A stretch of DNA of 55,050 bases from an uncultured Prevotellaceae bacterium (GCA_900315075.1 OMXV01000025.1:1-55050); one strand, 5' to 3'; shown: positions 24,222-34,259, numbered from the stretch's first letter. Program-made: numbers and translations. The notes: generated by a model not told the origin, from the sequence alone.

Positions 24222-24956
24222 TTAGAATGGATAATCTACATTCCAGAGGAAAAGAGCATTGCCTGGCATACTTTCACCGGCTGCTGTGCGCTCTCTTCCT
24301 TCGACGATGTGCTGAAACTCATCCATGGAAATCTTTCCCCGTCCTAAATCAATCAAGGTGCCAACAACAGCACGTACCATATTGCGCAAAAAACGGTTGG
24401 CCGTGATGACAAACATGTATTGGCCGCTATCGAGTTTCGTCCACTGGGCATGGGTTACATTGCACAGAGTGGTCTTCACGTCTGTATGTGACTTGCAAAA
24501 AGCACCAAAGTCTTTGTATTTCGTGAGAAGTGTGCCTGCCTCGTTCATCAAGTCAAAATCCATTTGGTAATGGATGGGACAGGAGTAACGCCAAAGGAAT
24601 GGGTCTTTCTTTGTATGGATATAATAATGGTATGTTCGGGAGATGGCGCTAAACCGTGCATGCATGTCGTTTGCCACAGGGATGATATGGTCGATGGAGA
24701 TGTCGCGAGGGAGGATGCGATTCAGACGATACGACAGCTGCTCCGTATCGAAGGCTTGCTCTGTGTCAAAGTGTGCCACCATCATACGGGCATGTACGCC
24801 GGCGTCAGTTCGACCTGCACCCACTATTTCGATATTCTCACGTAGCATGATGGACAGTGCATGCTGCAATTCAGCCTGCACTGAGTTTCCATTAGGCTGC
24901 ACTTGCCATCCGTGGTAGGCGCTGCCATCGTACGCTAAATATATGAAGTACCTCAT
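24222..24956 (-). CDS. truA: tRNA pseudouridine(38-40) synthase
   Basis: This 244-aa enzyme modifies uridines 38-40 in the tRNA anticodon stem. It has the TruA start (LAYDGSAYHGWQVQPN), the catalytic Asp51 in GAGRTDAGVHA, the SRTYHYYI strand, and NRFLRNMVRAVVGTLIDLGRG near the end. It begins 11 bp after hisC and is probably read through from the his genes. Confidence 0.95.
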   Translation of the reverse strand: MRYFIYLAYDGSAYHGWQVQPNGNSVQAELQHALSIMLRENIEIVGAGRTDAGVHARMMVAHFDTEQAFDTEQLSYRLNRILPRDISIDHIIPVANDMHARFSAISRTYHYYIHTKKDPFLWRYSCPIHYQMDFDLMNEAGTLLTKYKDFGAFCKSHTDVKTTLCNVTHAQWTKLDSGQYMFVITANRFLRNMVRAVVGTLIDLGRGKISMDEFQHIVEGRERTAAGESMPGNALFLWNVDYPF

Positions 24957-24967
24957 AACCTCACAAC

Positions 24968-26002
24968 CTAATATTGTCTTAATGCACTGAGCAACTGACT
25001 GTTTTCGGTCTTTGTTCCAATGGTGATACGCAGACAGTCGGCACAGAGCTGTACGCGGGTGCGGTTGCGCACAATAATTCCTCTACCTACTAGGTAGTCG
25101 TAGATAGCTTGTGCGTCACTTACGCGTGTCAGGAAGAAATTGGCATCCGTGGGGAAAATCTTTTTGCAAATAGGTAGTTGGCTGAATGCGGCAATCATTC
25201 GTTCACGTTCCAAAAGTAAGGTGCGCACCCATTCCTCCACCAATATTGGAGATTTCAGCATTTCGATGGCTTTCTCCTGAGTAAGTATGTTTACATTATA
25301 AGGATATTTCACCTTATTCATGATTTGAATAATATCTGGCTGTGCGAATGCCATACCAAGTCGTATGCCTGCGCAACCCCAAGCCTTACTCATCGTGTTG
25401 AGAACGATTAGATTGGGGTGGTCATCCAATTGACTCCTCATTGTGCGATGGCGTGAAAAATCTGCGTATGCCTCATCCACAATCACAAGACCGTCAAACT
25501 CTTTTAGGATTTTGAGAATTTCTTCTTCATCAATGAGGTTGCCAGTGGGATTGTTGGGTGAACAAATCCAAATAAATTTGGTGTATCTGTCACAGGCATT
25601 AAGCATCTTTTGGGCAGACATTTGATAGTTGTGGTCCAGCAAGACAGGGCGGTATTCCACGTCGTTGATGTCCGCACATACTCTATACATGCCGTATGTA
25701 GGTTCCATCGCTACCACATTGTCGATGCCAGGTTGGGTAAAGCAGCGGTAAAACAGGTCGATGGGTTCATCGCTGCCATTACCTAAGAAAATCTGCTCCT
25801 CCTTCACTTGCTTCCTTTTGGCCAACAAAGCTTTCAATTCATGTTGCAAGGGGTCTGGATAACGGTTGAGGGGATTATTATAGGGATTTTCATTGGCATC
25901 GAGAAATACATGGGCATCGTGTCCGCTATATTCGTCGCGGGCACTGCTATAGGGTGATAGTTTCCAGATGTTGGGGCGGGTAAGTTCTTTCAGATTGCGC
26001 AT
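24968..26002 (-). CDS. hisC: Histidinol-phosphate aminotransferase
   Basis: This 344-aa PLP-dependent class I/II aminotransferase converts imidazole-acetol phosphate to histidinol phosphate. Motifs: [44 protein letters not shown], and the PLP lysine in [16 protein letters not shown] start at [15 protein letters not shown] (26002) rather than seven codons upstream because this matches the family's N-terminus. hisD ends 58 bp upstream. hisB, usually next in Bacteroidales, is not here; truA follows instead. Confidence 0.93.
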   Translation of the reverse strand: MRNLKELTRPNIWKLSPYSSARDEYSGHDAHVFLDANENPYNNPLNRYPDPLQHELKALLAKRKQVKEEQIFLGNGSDEPIDLFYRCFTQPGIDNVVAMEPTYGMYRVCADINDVEYRPVLLDHNYQMSAQKMLNACDRYTKFIWICSPNNPTGNLIDEEEILKILKEFDGLVIVDEAYADFSRHRTMRSQLDDHPNLIVLNTMSKAWGCAGIRLGMAFAQPDIIQIMNKVKYPYNVNILTQEKAIEMLKSPILVEEWVRTLLLERERMIAAFSQLPICKKIFPTDANFFLTRVSDAQAIYDYLVGRGIIVRNRTRVQLCADCLRITIGTKTENSQLLSALRQY

Positions 26003-26060
26003 CAATAATATGAGTTTTATCAATTACTAATTATGTGCCATATTCTCATTCCCAGTCGTG

Positions 26061-27350
26061 TCATTGGCTATCAACGTCCTGTATTCTCAGGCTCATTGCA
26101 TTTTGATGGGCATACAGCTGTTCATTGGCTGCCATTACCTCCACAGCACGTCCTATAGATTTTATACCTGCCTCGCTAAGATGTTGGAAGGTAATCTTAC
26201 GACAATAACTATCGAGGTTGACACCATTATAAGCAAGGGCGTAACCGTGTGTGGGGAGGGTGTGGTTGGTACCACTGGCATAGTCACCGGCACTTTCACA
26301 AGCATATGGACCAAGGAAAACACTACCTGCATTGATAACCATTGCCGATAGCGATTCGTAGTCACTGGTGGATATAATCAAATGTTCAGGAGCATAGGCA
26401 TTGCTCAGCGCCATCGCCTCTATTTTGTCATGAACGAGGATGAGTAAACTGTTGTCCAAGGCCTTAGAGGCAATCTCTTTTCTGGGCAATACGGCCAGCT
26501 GACTTTCCACTTCCTTTTCCACTTTGTTGAGCATCTCTTCAGAAGTGGTAATCATTACAGCCTGAGAATCGATGCCGTGCTCTGCTTGTGAGAGAAGGTC
26601 GGCAGCCACAAAAGTAGGACAGCTACTATCATCTGCAATAACGCATACTTCGGAAGGGCCGGCGGGCATATCGATTGCTACGTCGTGTAGCGAGACTTGT
26701 TGCTTAGCAGCCATGACATATTGGTTGCCAGGTCCGAAAATTTTATAAACCTTGGGGATACTTTCTGTACCGTAGGCCATGGCGCCTATTGCTTGTACAC
26801 CTCCGGCTTTAAAAATTCTATTCACACCAGCGATGCGTGCTGCCATGAGAATGGCTGGGTGAACCTTTCCCTCACGATTTGGAGGGGTGCAAAGCACAAT
26901 CTCTCGGCATCCTGCTATTATTGCAGGGGTTGCAAGCATCAATATCGTACTAAAGAGGGGGGCTGTACCCCCGGGGATATACAGGCCAACTTTCTCAATC
27001 GCCACGCTCTTCTGCCAGCAGGTCACACCTTCGCAAGTGTTCACTTTCTTGCCTTCGAATCGCTCTGACTCGTGGAATTTCTTGATGTTGGAATGCGCAA
27101 GTCTCAAGGCAGCTTTCAATTCTTCATCTACCAATTGCTCTGCCTCGTCCATTTCTGCTGAAGTCACTTCTAAAGTGTCAAGGCAGACATGGTCGAACTT
27201 CTCTTCGTAGCGGCGCACTGCAGCATCACCATTTTGGCGTATATCGTCTAGCACACTACAAACCACAGAAGTGAGGCTACTAACGTCCATCTGTGGCCGA
27301 CGTACTATATCGTTCCATTCCTCCTTATTGGGATATCTTATAATTTTCAT
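26061..27350 (-). CDS. hisD: Histidinol dehydrogenase
   Basis: This 429-aa zinc enzyme oxidises histidinol to histidine. Motifs: [61 protein letters not shown], the zinc-binding [10 protein letters not shown], and near the C-terminus [15 protein letters not shown] start at [12 protein letters not shown]; the longer frame adds nine residues that are not typical. About 300 bp of repeats separate it from hisG. Confidence 0.95.
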   Translation of the reverse strand: MKIIRYPNKEEWNDIVRRPQMDVSSLTSVVCSVLDDIRQNGDAAVRRYEEKFDHVCLDTLEVTSAEMDEAEQLVDEELKAALRLAHSNIKKFHESERFEGKKVNTCEGVTCWQKSVAIEKVGLYIPGGTAPLFSTILMLATPAIIAGCREIVLCTPPNREGKVHPAILMAARIAGVNRIFKAGGVQAIGAMAYGTESIPKVYKIFGPGNQYVMAAKQQVSLHDVAIDMPAGPSEVCVIADDSSCPTFVAADLLSQAEHGIDSQAVMITTSEEMLNKVEKEVESQLAVLPRKEIASKALDNSLLILVHDKIEAMALSNAYAPEHLIISTSDYESLSAMVINAGSVFLGPYACESAGDYASGTNHTLPTHGYALAYNGVNLDSYCRKITFQHLSEAGIKSIGRAVEVMAANEQLYAHQNAMSLRIQDVDSQ

Positions 27351-27377
27351 AACAACTCTGTTTTTGAGTTTAAACAT

Positions 27378-27452
27378 AGAAGTAAGAGGTTAGAAGTTAG
27401 AAGTAAGAGGTTAGAAGTTAGAGGTAAGAGGTTAGAAGTTAGAGGTAAGAGG
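27378..27452 (-). repeat. 21-bp tandem repeat between hisG and hisD
   Basis: About 3.5 copies of a unit like AAGTTAGAGGTAAGAGGTTAG stand directly before hisD. They read as a simple, likely length-variable tandem. Confidence 0.75.
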
Positions 27453-27480
27453 TTAGAGAAATGATTTGAGGGCGGCGTAA

Positions 27481-27640
27481 TTTTCAATCTTCAATCTTCA
27501 ATTTTCAATATAAAATGGTATTGTCCCTTTAACTCCCCTTTAACTCCCCTATAACTACTTTTTAACTACCTTTTATTCTCAATTTTCAATCTTCAATTTT
27601 CAATCTTCAATCTTTAATATAAAAATGGTATTTTCCTTTT
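27481..27640 (-). repeat. Family A 3'-UTR repeat behind hisG (double copy)
   Basis: On the minus strand after the hisG stop come an AATACCATTTTTATATT core, GATTGAAGATTGAAAATT units (27577-27619), GTAGTTAAAAAG/GGGGAGTTAAA units (27534-27575), a GGGACAATACCATTT core (about 27513-27527) and again GATTGAAAATT units (27481-27511). It is thus a head-to-tail double copy of the family. Confidence 0.85.
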
Positions 27641-27651
27641 ACTTCTAACAC

Positions 27652-28503
27652 CTATAGTATCATTTTCTCTATTGGTGTCACCAGGATTCCCTGTGCGCCC
27701 AATGCTTTCAGACGACCGATAATCTCCCAGAAGCGCTTTTGATTGAGCACTGTATGCACCGAACACCATTGCTCGTCTGCCAACGGGATGATGGTGGGAC
27801 TCTTCAGTCCGGGCAGCACCTTGATAATTTCATCGAGCATGTCTTTGGGCACATTCATGCGAACATATTTCTTGTCCTCTGCCTGGCGCACAGCTCCGAT
27901 TCTAAACAAAAGTTCTCGAAGAGTTTCACGCTTGGTGTCATCCAGTTCTTTGTTGGCTATGAGCAGAGCCTCGCTCTTCATCAGTACCTCTACCTCGCGA
28001 AGATTGTTGCTTATCAGTGTCGAACCGCTGCTAACAATATCGAAAATGCCATCGGCAAGTCCGATACCCGGTGATATCTCCACACTGCCAGTGATGACGT
28101 GAATTTCTATATCTATCTCATGCTCGTCCATGTAGCGGCGTAGGATGTTGGGGTAGGAGGTTGCTATCTTCTTACCTTCAAACCACTCTAGACCAGTGTA
28201 GTTCACCTCTTTGGGAATGGCAAGCGACAGACGGCATTTACTAAATCCCAAGCGCTCAACGATGTCGGCGTCTTCACCACGCTCACAAAATTCATTCTCA
28301 CCTACGATGCCAATATCAGCTACACCTGTGGCTACACTTTGGGGTATGTCATCATCACGTAGGTAAAGTACCTCGATGGGGAAATTGGTTGATTGTACCA
28401 ATAAAGTGCGTTTACTGGAACTTATTTTAATGTCTGCCTCTGCGAGCAGGTTCATCGTGTCGTCGAAGAGACGTCCTTTGGATTGTACGGCAATTCTAAG
28501 CAT
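27652..28503 (-). CDS. hisG: ATP phosphoribosyltransferase (long form)
   Basis: This 283-aa enzyme catalyses the first step of histidine biosynthesis. The catalytic part shows VATGVADIGIVGENEF and the PRPP-binding GIFDIVSSGSTLISNNL. The C-terminal about 75 residues (MNVPKDMLDEIIKVLPGLKSPTII ... GAQGILVTPIEKMI) form the regulatory domain of the long, hexameric form with histidine feedback inhibition, so no HisZ is needed. It is first in the hisG-hisD-hisC-truA order. Confidence 0.95.
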   Translation of the reverse strand: MLRIAVQSKGRLFDDTMNLLAEADIKISSSKRTLLVQSTNFPIEVLYLRDDDIPQSVATGVADIGIVGENEFCERGEDADIVERLGFSKCRLSLAIPKEVNYTGLEWFEGKKIATSYPNILRRYMDEHEIDIEIHVITGSVEISPGIGLADGIFDIVSSGSTLISNNLREVEVLMKSEALLIANKELDDTKRETLRELLFRIGAVRQAEDKKYVRMNVPKDMLDEIIKVLPGLKSPTIIPLADEQWCSVHTVLNQKRFWEIIGRLKALGAQGILVTPIEKMIL

Positions 28504-28564
28504 TTTTCTTATGTCTTCTACGTGTTTACTCTTATAAAAATTTACATATTCTTAAAAATCGTTG

Positions 28565-28596
28565 CAAAATTATCCTTTTTTGACCATAAATCCAAA
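28565..28596 (-). promoter_or_regulatory. Promoter of hisG
   Basis: On the minus strand a TTTG (about 28593-28596), a 20-bp gap and TAATTTTG (28565-28572) form a -33/-7 pair 61 bp before the hisG ATG. I see no leader peptide with His codons. Confidence 0.65.
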
Positions 28597-28604
28597 AAAT
28601 GAAT

Positions 28605-28612
28605 TAATTTTG
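28605..28612 (+). promoter_or_regulatory. -7 box of the lytic transglycosylase gene
   Basis: TAATTTTG at 28605-28612, with TTG at 28580-28582, lies 30 bp before the GTG start at 28643, divergent from and interleaved with the hisG promoter. Confidence 0.55.
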
Positions 28613-28642
28613 TAGCCGATTAGCAATAGTAGTATCTAAAAA

Positions 28643-29842
28643 GTGTATAGAATATTCATATTTATAGCATTTGTCCTCTTTGTAGCATGTTCTGAAAACA
28701 AAGAGCCTGACAAAGCAAAACTGCCGTGGAGTCAAACATCAGAAACACGGTCGGATACTTCTGCATATTATTCACTTGGTGAGATTCTTGACAATGGTGA
28801 ACTCATCATGCTTACGATTTCTGGACCAGATACTTATTTTATTGAACGAGAGCAACCATTAGGTGTTCAATACTTGCTTTGTGAAAAACTGACCAAGGAA
28901 TTGGGTGTGATGGTACGAGTGGAGGCTTGTCAGGATACATTGGAAATGGTACAAAAGCTACGTAATGGTGAGGGTGACCTCATCGCCATGCCTATAAGTA
29001 AAACTATTCAGGGTAACGATAGCCTGTTGTTCTGTGGGCCTGGCGACGAAGAAGCCCAATGGGCGGTCATGGAATACAACAAACTGCTTGCCGATACCAT
29101 CAACAGCTGGTACACCCCGGATTTGTTGGCAGAGGTGGACAAAGAGATGGAGAATATCTTTAATGGCATGGTGATGCAGCGACATGTATATGACCCTATC
29201 CTTAACGAGGCAAAAGGTGAAATTTCCACATACGACGAACTGTTCAAAAAATATGCCGACCAAGCTAATGTGGATTGGCGGTTAATGGCTGCTATATGTT
29301 ACCAAGAGTCTTGTTTCGACCCTGATGCTCGTTCATGGGCGGGAGCATGTGGTTTGATGCAATTAATGCCAGCTACAGCTCAGGCATATGGTCTGGATAT
29401 GACGCAGATTTTCAATCCAGAAATGAATATTGAAGTATCTGCGAAGGTAGTCAATGACTTGATAACGCTATTCAGAGATGTTCCTGATACTACCGAACGC
29501 CTGAATTTCGTCCTTGCAAGTTATAATGGCGGATTAGGCCATGTTCGCGACGCTATGGCGTTGACAGCCAAATATGGCGGTGATATGTTTTCATGGGAGG
29601 AGGTGTCTGAATATATCCTTCTTCTTCGTGAACCCCGTTATTATCACGATGCAGTTGTTAAATTTGGTTATCTGCGAGGTAACGAAACTTATGACTACGT
29701 CGAGCTAGTGCGTGAACGCTATGAACAATATGCCGCTGTCACAGGAGGTAATAGTGTCTTTTATGTGGATCAGCCTGGTGAAATGGGGGGCGTCAGCACC
29801 GTGCCACGTCGTGCTACTGGCGAAAACAAGTATCAGATTTAG
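28643..29842 (+). CDS. MltF-like membrane-bound lytic transglycosylase (lipoprotein)
   Basis: This 399-aa lipoprotein (GTG start; lipobox LFVACS, Cys16) cuts peptidoglycan. The N-terminal half (about 45-185) is a periplasmic solute-binding-like domain as in MltF (GVQYLLCEKLTKELGV). The C-terminal SLT domain has the catalytic Glu222 in ICYQESCFDPDARSWAGACG, then GLMQLMPATAQAYG and LASYNGGLGHVRDA. It is transcribed divergently from hisG. A family B repeat lies between its end and the next convergent gene. Confidence 0.9.
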   Translation: MYRIFIFIAFVLFVACSENKEPDKAKLPWSQTSETRSDTSAYYSLGEILDNGELIMLTISGPDTYFIEREQPLGVQYLLCEKLTKELGVMVRVEACQDTLEMVQKLRNGEGDLIAMPISKTIQGNDSLLFCGPGDEEAQWAVMEYNKLLADTINSWYTPDLLAEVDKEMENIFNGMVMQRHVYDPILNEAKGEISTYDELFKKYADQANVDWRLMAAICYQESCFDPDARSWAGACGLMQLMPATAQAYGLDMTQIFNPEMNIEVSAKVVNDLITLFRDVPDTTERLNFVLASYNGGLGHVRDAMALTAKYGGDMFSWEEVSEYILLLREPRYYHDAVVKFGYLRGNETYDYVELVRERYEQYAAVTGGNSVFYVDQPGEMGGVSTVPRRATGENKYQI

Positions 29843-29886
29843 TTTGTTTGTTTTTTGCGGATGAAAGGGGGAATCTTAATTTAGGA

Positions 29887-30021
29887 GTGGGGTTGCGGCG
29901 ACAGCAAAACCATCGCATACGGAGAAAATACTTCATTTCTCAAATATCTTGCAAATCGAATGCAATGAAGCTTACTTCAATTGCTGAGGTGCAGCCGATA
30001 TTCATGCGAAGCATAATCTTC
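29887..30021 (-). repeat. Family B repeat, copy 1
   Basis: On the minus strand, just behind the stop of the 1082-aa enzyme gene, a block of about 135 bp runs from GATTATGCTTCGCATGAAT through CACCTCAGCAATTGAAG to TTTTCTCCGTATGCGATGG and GTCGCCGCAACCCCAC. It matches 39851-39963 and 44731-44875 with few differences. Confidence 0.85.
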
Positions 30022-30025
30022 AATT

Positions 30026-33000
30026 TCAATTTACAATCACATTCAGTCCTTTTCCTGCATGGTAATGGCTGCCGTCGGCATCATAGTAGATGGTGATGTT
30101 ATGTCCGTGGTATCGTACACCATCCAGGCACCACCAAGGCCATTTTCCCTCTGGAATTAAGGGGCGTATGTCAATGGTATTGCCCTCTTGAGGGCGGAGA
30201 CCTACCAGACCACTGATAATCAAGTCGCAGAAAGTGGAATGGTTGTAGTACCGGCTGCGTTCCTGGTCACCTTTTAACCAATAGCCTGTCACCTCATCGT
30301 GATATTCACCAATGTAGGGCAGTCCGCGATGACTATGACTCTGAACATATTTCTCCATTTCGTTGAAAAACACATTGGCATCGATGACGGGATTGGGATA
30401 GTCGTTGATGTAGTTGGCCATTGCCGTGAGGGTTTGTGAGGTAGCAAAGGGCCACACAGCTCCGTCCCACTCACATTTTCCCACACCGTGGGTGCGAAAT
30501 GCTGGATGTCGCCGCTCGGCAGTAGTCAGACCTCGTGGGGCGCAAAATCCCTTTTCGTCTTTTACTTGCAGCCATGCCTCATCATATTTCCCGCTCTCAG
30601 GCAAATGGAAATACCAAGGGATGAAACCAATTGCCTCGCGAACATTGGCAAGACTGTCGGGACGACGGGTTTCAAAGAACGTGTGATTCTCATTCCAAAG
30701 CGAGTCTTCTACAAGACGACGTAAATTGACAGCCTTGTTGTCATAGAGGGTTGCTTGTTGCTCATTGCCAGCGAGCCGTGAAATGGCTGCGATGGCGCAG
30801 GCATTGCCATACATATAACTATTGATAGAGGGCCTCATATATTTCTTGCGGCGGCCACCACTGATGCTCTCCTCCATGGCATCCTGCACATCGGCTTGCC
30901 AATAGAGTCCATTATTTAGTTGGTGACTCTTCTCCCAGTTGTCATATTCCAGCGTTAGGTCATCAAGCATAGAAACAGCCAATTCCTTTCGCCCATCCAC
31001 CAAAAAGCGGTCATAAATACTGGCGGCAGTCCACGAACTGAAATTACCGATTTTCGCCATGGCCTTACCATCATTGCCATGATACCATGTGTGGATGGTC
31101 TCATCTAAATAGATGGGGTTGCGTAGCCACCGCGCCTCGTGGATGTGATGCCCGAGAGCGGAGGCAATGAGGTTATATTGGTCGGCATAGGTGCGAGGAA
31201 CCAGAAATTCAGTAATCGCATATCCTACCGGCGTCCGCTCGAGATGCTTGCGGAATGTCCACCAACGGTAATAATAGATTTCCTCAAAGTTTTTCTGTGG
31301 GCATTCAAACAGTGGGATGTTTTCTTGCATCCATGACCAAGCGCTGTCGTTGGGGATGGCCTGTACGATGTTCTCATCCTCCATACCGTTGAAATAATCC
31401 ACATAATGTTTAAAATCATTATAGTGGAGCATAGACATCACGCTGTCGGCATCCATCGATTGGGTGCGGAAATGGGCAATCGCATAATCGGCAGGTGTGT
31501 CGGTAGCACCGGCGTTCTCCAGGGTGCCGTACCAGTCGGCAGGGGTATCAATGTCGGGGAAGGTGCGGCGGTTGCCTGTGCGCAACATCACCCTTTCAAT
31601 GGCTTCCACGGGGGCAAAGAGCATCCGCTGTCCGGCTTTCTTGCCATCGATAAACACCTCGGCAAGTCGGCGACTGGTGGAGAGCCGTATTTCCATGTGA
31701 TAGACCTTCTCCTTTTCATACTTGCCCATTTGTCCGTAGCGTGCACCACCTTTGCAACGGATGATACCCTCTTCTGTCAGTTCCACACGTGAACAGGCTG
31801 TACCTTTTTCATCCAGGAACTCTATCTGTAATAGTCCATTGGCATTCTGTCCTGCTCGAATATCAAACGACACTCTCAATTCTTTAGACAAAGGTATCTT
31901 GCGCTCTACTTTGCAATAGTCGAAGGGGTCTTCATCGTGCATGGTGAGCCATTCTCCGTCGATGCCCACGGATGCCATCCGGGGGGAATAAATGTTCCAT
32001 TGACGTAAGTCGGAGAGTGTGTGGCAATTGGAGAAATCATCGTTGGCATGGGCGTGGGCGATTGTCTGTACAGGGACGGGAATGTGTGCCACCCAGATAT
32101 CCTCCTTGTTCATACTGTACGTTACCCATAGGTCGCTGTCGGGAGGCGTGCCGTTGCCTTCCTGTATGCCACGAACATATTGTGGACCATAACTTTTATA
32201 GTTGCCACCATACCGCATGGGCGGAACTTCCCCACTGACCAGATTGAGCGTGGTGTAGTTCAGCCCGTCACTGCTCAGCGAGATGCCCAAAGGCCAACGG
32301 TATTCCGAAGGGTTATAGACCGTGGCGTAGGTGCCGTCGCTCAGTCGCTGTCCCCAGATTTTGGCGTTGCTGTTCACAAAACCCTTTGCTCGCTCCACTG
32401 GCTGCACCCAAGTGTTACCGCCATCGTTGCTGATGGAGGTAAGGGCATGTTTCCAGAGGCAGGCTTTGCGACCGTCGGGAAGGGTGTAGTAGCAAAACGC
32501 CTTGTATTCTTTGTTGAGGGGAATAAGTGGGTCGTTGCGGTCGGCTTCTTCTACCCATTGCATGCGGTATAAGGGATTGGCAAGAATTTCCTCGCAAGCA
32601 CGACGTACACCGCGTGAGGCTTTGCGATAGTTGGGAAAATCAGTGTTTTTCTCGTTGAAACCGTGGTTGTAATAGATAAAATAGATAGGACCGAGGGTGC
32701 CATCCTCTCTAATCTCGCGCACCACTCGTCCGATGCCGTTGCCGTCGTTAGGGTCGTCTTTGCGGTCGAGGGCAACGCCATAGTTGCCCATGGCAATCAG
32801 TAGTCCATCTTTCGATACATAGAATCCGACACGCTGGTGCATGATAGCTTTCAGATGATGCGCTGCGTCGGTACGTCCTTCCTTGGTATATCCTTCTGGC
32901 ACATCGTATTCTGGAAAAAGAATTATGGGGTCGCTCCAATGATAGCCGTCAGCAGAGGTCTGGAGAAGGGTGTGTGAGGGGGGCACATGCTCGTCAGATG

Positions 33001-33274
33001 GGTCACAAAGATAGTGAACATAAAATTTCCCCTTCCAATATGCCATCATCGGTTGGTGGTTGTAGGTCCATCCGTTGCCATTGGCAGCGGAGGGATGCTC
33101 ACGGTTGGCTCGCATAATCTGAATATTGTGTACACCTACTACAGGCGACAGACGACCGTCGTGGGCAGTGGGATCGCTGAGGGTGGTGCCACTATAGTGT
33201 ATCAAGTCGGTGACTTGTGCCTTGGCCACAAACACCATTCCCATCAAGAGGAGGGTGATTAGTATGCGTTTCAT
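30026..33274 (-). CDS. Large secreted two-domain glycosidase (beta-propeller plus six-hairpin domain)
   Basis: This 1082-aa protein has a signal peptide (residues 1-19). Residues about 25-400 look like a sialidase-type beta-propeller (YVHYLCDPSDEHVPPSHTLLQTSADGYHW is partly seen; ISNDGGNTW is an Asp-box-like motif). A sandwich domain at about 420-590 resembles a carbohydrate-binding fold. Residues about 640-1040 resemble an (alpha/alpha)6 glycosidase (GNFSSWTAASIYDRF, NGLYWQADVQDAMEESISGG, KCEWDGAVWPFATSQTLTAM). This order recalls the BT1020-type GH143-GH142 enzymes of rhamnogalacturonan-II breakdown, but I cannot confirm the families. It overlaps the upstream GH43-like gene by 4 nt (33271-33274), so the two are co-translated. 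Confidence 0.65.
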   Translation of the reverse strand: MKRILITLLLMGMVFVAKAQVTDLIHYSGTTLSDPTAHDGRLSPVVGVHNIQIMRANREHPSAANGNGWTYNHQPMMAYWKGKFYVHYLCDPSDEHVPPSHTLLQTSADGYHWSDPIILFPEYDVPEGYTKEGRTDAAHHLKAIMHQRVGFYVSKDGLLIAMGNYGVALDRKDDPNDGNGIGRVVREIREDGTLGPIYFIYYNHGFNEKNTDFPNYRKASRGVRRACEEILANPLYRMQWVEEADRNDPLIPLNKEYKAFCYYTLPDGRKACLWKHALTSISNDGGNTWVQPVERAKGFVNSNAKIWGQRLSDGTYATVYNPSEYRWPLGISLSSDGLNYTTLNLVSGEVPPMRYGGNYKSYGPQYVRGIQEGNGTPPDSDLWVTYSMNKEDIWVAHIPVPVQTIAHAHANDDFSNCHTLSDLRQWNIYSPRMASVGIDGEWLTMHDEDPFDYCKVERKIPLSKELRVSFDIRAGQNANGLLQIEFLDEKGTACSRVELTEEGIIRCKGGARYGQMGKYEKEKVYHMEIRLSTSRRLAEVFIDGKKAGQRMLFAPVEAIERVMLRTGNRRTFPDIDTPADWYGTLENAGATDTPADYAIAHFRTQSMDADSVMSMLHYNDFKHYVDYFNGMEDENIVQAIPNDSAWSWMQENIPLFECPQKNFEEIYYYRWWTFRKHLERTPVGYAITEFLVPRTYADQYNLIASALGHHIHEARWLRNPIYLDETIHTWYHGNDGKAMAKIGNFSSWTAASIYDRFLVDGRKELAVSMLDDLTLEYDNWEKSHQLNNGLYWQADVQDAMEESISGGRRKKYMRPSINSYMYGNACAIAAISRLAGNEQQATLYDNKAVNLRRLVEDSLWNENHTFFETRRPDSLANVREAIGFIPWYFHLPESGKYDEAWLQVKDEKGFCAPRGLTTAERRHPAFRTHGVGKCEWDGAVWPFATSQTLTAMANYINDYPNPVIDANVFFNEMEKYVQSHSHRGLPYIGEYHDEVTGYWLKGDQERSRYYNHSTFCDLIISGLVGLRPQEGNTIDIRPLIPEGKWPWWCLDGVRYHGHNITIYYDADGSHYHAGKGLNVIVN

Positions 33275-34206
33275 CGGGATGAGGAATTAGAGACTTTGAT
33301 TAAATTCTTGACAATTTTAGCTGGTGCCTTGAAAATGGTACCATGTTTGTGGAGTGGGGGAATGGAGATGTGGTCGGAAAAGTCGTCAAAATGCTTAAAG
33401 TCGGTTGTAAAAGAGGCTCCAAAGTCATATTTCTTATAACGGTCATAATATATCAAATAACCATTGTCAATCCTGACGACAGTGGGACCTTCCACAAACT
33501 CCTCAGTAAATGGTTCCGAGGCAACGCTCCAAGGTCCCAAAGGGTCTTTTGCCGTGGAGATACGTAGGTTGCGGTTGGGACGGGTATTATCTTTCAAAAC
33601 CATCACATAGTCCGATTTACCTCGTTTAATGATAGTGGCGTCTATGCTGCTAAAACCTGGGTCCATGAGCAGTTGTCCAGTGGTAAAAGTGTTGAAGTCC
33701 TTAGTCATGCTGTAATAAAGGCGATGGTTGTTGCGCTCATCTTCGATGCCTTTCTCAAAACGGTAGGGTATGCATGAGGCCCACACCACCATTGCCTGCT
33801 TTCGTTCGTCGTCATAAAACCATTCGGGTGCCCAAACATTTACGGTCGATGTGTCTTCCATCACCGTGATGAAGCGTTCCTTGCTCCAATGAGTCAAATC
33901 ACGACTATTGGCATAGCCAAAACCGCGGTCTCCCTGCCAACTCGATGTCCAGACCAAGTGAAAAGTTCCATCGGGGGTGCGAAGAATGGATGGATCGCGC
34001 ATCACATGTTGTTTTCCTACCTCTGGATGTAGCCATGTCCCTGGTATGCTATCCCAGTGCATTCCATCCCGACTAACCAAAAACCTTAGTCCTTCGTCGG
34101 CAGGTTCATGAAACGAACTATATAGATACCATTCCTCCGTGCCGCAGGAACAAAGAAATATTACTAATAACGTTGAAAATAATAGTTTTAAGTAGTCTTT
34201 TAGCAT
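33271..34206 (-). CDS. GH43-like lipoprotein glycosidase
   Basis: This 311-aa lipoprotein (lipobox FLCSC, cysteine at about residue 20 of the chosen start) has a five-bladed propeller with GH43-like signatures: MRDPSILRTPDGTFHLVWTS (first catalytic Asp), VWAPEWFYDD, a middle SSIDATIIK with the pKa-modulating Asp, and EGPTVVRID with the acid Glu. The likely substrate is arabinan or galactan side chains of pectin. I start at MLKDYLKLLF (34206): the longer frame to 34260 overlaps a TGACTTTG promoter-like box. It is followed with a 4-nt overlap by the 1082-aa enzyme. Confidence 0.78.
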   Translation of the reverse strand: MLKDYLKLLFSTLLVIFLCSCGTEEWYLYSSFHEPADEGLRFLVSRDGMHWDSIPGTWLHPEVGKQHVMRDPSILRTPDGTFHLVWTSSWQGDRGFGYANSRDLTHWSKERFITVMEDTSTVNVWAPEWFYDDERKQAMVVWASCIPYRFEKGIEDERNNHRLYYSMTKDFNTFTTGQLLMDPGFSSIDATIIKRGKSDYVMVLKDNTRPNRNLRISTAKDPLGPWSVASEPFTEEFVEGPTVVRIDNGYLIYYDRYKKYDFGASFTTDFKHFDDFSDHISIPPLHKHGTIFKAPAKIVKNLIKVSNSSSR

Positions 34207-34251
34207 GATTATATTTTTTATTATTAGACGTTTTTGCCTCTTTTTTGTCGC

Positions 34252-34259
34252 CAAAGTCA
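34252..34259 (-). promoter_or_regulatory. Possible -7 box of the GH43-like operon
   Basis: TGACTTTG on the minus strand (one base off TAnnTTTG) stands 45 bp before the chosen start. On the plus strand TAATTTCG at 34354-34361 (one base off) may serve the divergent lyase gene. Between them the region is AT-rich, and no regulator site is recognised. Confidence 0.35.
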
